Shown: piece by piece, positions 7,264 to 8,173 of the stretch
Layout: each line of letters begins with the position of its first letter
How positions within the stretch are numbered: position 1 is the first letter of the stretch
Source of the DNA: BOG-1363 sp043775355
GTDB taxonomy: Bacteria; Planctomycetota; UBA11346
Assembly (NCBI GenBank): GCA_043775355.1
Contig: JAYVSL010000066.1
Coordinates: 1 to 8,173, forward strand
Length of the DNA: 8,173 nt
Reading direction: 5' to 3'
The notes under the pieces: model-generated
The model's input: only the letters and a program-made list of their open reading frames with translations
The model's database searches: none
Told to the model about the DNA's origin: nothing
Program-made: the position numbers and the translations under genes

Positions 7264-7443
7264 TATTGCGAAGATTCTGCCGTCTTGGCGGCTCTGTATC
7301 GGCTTGGCATTCTGGTAAGCAGTCTATGCGCTGGCAAGTGCGTCTCAGCGGACTTGCTTAACCTGTTCAGTGTTGAGTAAAGCGTCGGTGACGAAATCAC
7401 TTCCGGACTTTCAGACTTTGGGATCTTGCCTAGCTTGCTCGCC
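7264..7443. other. Divergent intergenic region between the BtaA-like gene and hemE
   Basis: This 180-base stretch should contain the promoters of both flanking genes because they are transcribed away from each other. I see no convincing -35/-10 pair, operator palindrome or riboswitch. From 7381 it is open in the hemE frame, after an in-frame TAA at 7378-7380, with TTG codons at 7426 and 7435, so hemE could start slightly earlier than annotated. Confidence 0.5.
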
Positions 7444-8173
7444 ATGCTCCGTCCTGGAATCCGTACTGCTGGCAATGTGCTCACCCTTCCTGCGCCATTG
7501 TGGGAATCGCATTTTCTGCGCGCCTGCCGTGGTGAACCGACCACGCGCACGCCGGTGTGGCTGATGCGTCAGGCTGGGCGATATATGCAGCATTATCGCG
7601 GCATTCGCAGTGGGCGCTCGTTCTTGGATCTGTGCAAAGACCCCGCTCTGGCCGCCGAGGTCACGCTCTATGCCCGTGAATGGCTGGGTGTCGATGCGGC
7701 GATTATCTTTAGCGACATCCTCGTGGTGCTCGAAGCGCTTGGTTTGCCGCTGACGTTTGCCGCTGGCGATGGGCCGGTGCTTGGCCGACCGATTCGTGAT
7801 GCAGCGGCGGTGAACCTTTTGCGTGACCCGTTGGTGGCAGCGAGCGATCTTGGTTATGTTCATGAGGCTATTCGTCGCACGGTTGGCGGATTGCCGGCCG
7901 ACATTCCTTTGATCGGCTTTTGTGGCGCGCCATTTACCCTTGCCGCGTATGCCATCGAAGGCGGATCCAGCCGTCAGTTTGCTCACACGAAAACGTTTAT
8001 GTATGGCGACTCAGGTGCTTGGAACGCGCTCATGGCGCGTCTGGTCGCGACGTTGATTCCCTATCTTAATGCTCAAATTCTTGCTGGTGCGAGTTGCGTT
8101 CAGGTTTTTGATTCGTGGGTTGGTCATTTGACGCGTGCAGATTTTACTGAGTTCGTTCAGCCGCATCTCCAAA
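7444..8173 (+). CDS. hemE: Uroporphyrinogen decarboxylase (partial, 3' end outside window)
   Basis: HemE decarboxylates the four acetate side chains of uroporphyrinogen III to give coproporphyrinogen III in cytoplasmic haem synthesis. About 243 residues are visible of a family that is usually near 340-360. Hallmarks present, numbered from the ATG at 7444, are FLRACRGEPTTRTPVWLMRQAGRY (split here as FLRACRGEP and MRQAGRY, with substrate-binding Arg42 and Arg46), FSDIL (Asp91, the conserved active-site Asp), GFCGAPFTLAAYAIEGG with the conserved Tyr, and VFDSWVG with the conserved Ser. No defect is visible. The start is uncertain. ATG 7444 gives about 23 residues before the FLRA motif; GTG 7477 gives about 12, closer to the usual family N-terminus. 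Neither has a strong ribosome-binding site. The gene is divergent from the BtaA-like gene and shows no functional link to the kinase operon. Confidence 0.93.
   Translation, partial: MLRPGIRTAGNVLTLPAPLWESHFLRACRGEPTTRTPVWLMRQAGRYMQHYRGIRSGRSFLDLCKDPALAAEVTLYAREWLGVDAAIIFSDILVVLEALGLPLTFAAGDGPVLGRPIRDAAAVNLLRDPLVAASDLGYVHEAIRRTVGGLPADIPLIGFCGAPFTLAAYAIEGGSSRQFAHTKTFMYGDSGAWNALMARLVATLIPYLNAQILAGASCVQVFDSWVGHLTRADFTEFVQPHLQ

Noticed and set aside
7279..7292. Small inverted repeat GCCG/CGGC in the divergent intergenic region
   Set aside because: A 4-base stem is expected by chance in sequence of this composition and cannot be extended.
7354..7382. Possible sigma-70 promoter for hemE (TTGCTT followed by GTAAAG/TAAAGC)
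   Set aside because: The -10 element matches poorly at any allowed spacing and nothing else supports it.
7411..7986. Minus-strand open frame of 191 codons opposite hemE
   Set aside because: It lies antisense to the unmistakable HemE sequence, and its translation is Arg/His/Gln-rich without any family motif.

Overview
The window looks like part of a Gram-negative envelope-rich bacterium, most likely a planctomycete or a relative in the PVC group. The evidence is the fusion of a Hanks-type Ser/Thr kinase to an extracytoplasmic SUMF1 (FGE-sulfatase) domain, a second SUMF1 protein carried as a lipoprotein, and an outer-membrane-type beta-barrel protein. This assignment is inference from gene content; no rRNA or other direct taxonomic marker is present.

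Layout. Positions 1-5988 hold a tightly packed plus-strand operon. It contains the 3' end of an unrecognised gene (stop at 186), a SUMF1-domain lipoprotein (183-1091, joined to the first gene by an ATGA stop/start overlap), a small predicted 8-stranded beta-barrel protein (about 1117-1776), and a 1402-residue transmembrane Ser/Thr kinase (1780-5988). The kinase starts 3 bases after the barrel gene, behind a GGAG ribosome-binding site. Convergent to it, 18 bases away, is a minus-strand DUF3419/BtaA-like gene (6007-7263). A 180-base divergent intergenic region follows, then the 5' part of hemE (uroporphyrinogen decarboxylase, from 7444 or 7477), which runs off the right edge.

How the genes may work together. 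The kinase is cytoplasmic at its N-terminus and crosses the membrane once. Outside, it carries about eleven copies of a 48- or 56-residue helical repeat that hold a SUMF1 domain away from the membrane. The lipoprotein would place a second SUMF1 domain at a membrane surface, and the barrel would sit in the outer membrane. Co-transcription suggests an envelope sensing or structural module that signals to a cytoplasmic kinase. Both SUMF1 domains lack the two catalytic cysteines of true formylglycine-generating enzymes, so they are more likely binding or structural domains.

The most notable features are in the kinase. The outer repeat array occurs in two length classes whose two segments lengthen together by about four residues. 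The disordered cytoplasmic N-terminus carries four clear and one degenerate copy of an acidic W-x-G-x-[DE/K]-x-T motif. The BtaA-like and hemE genes appear to be unrelated housekeeping or lipid genes. No tRNA, rRNA, CRISPR array or insertion sequence was seen.
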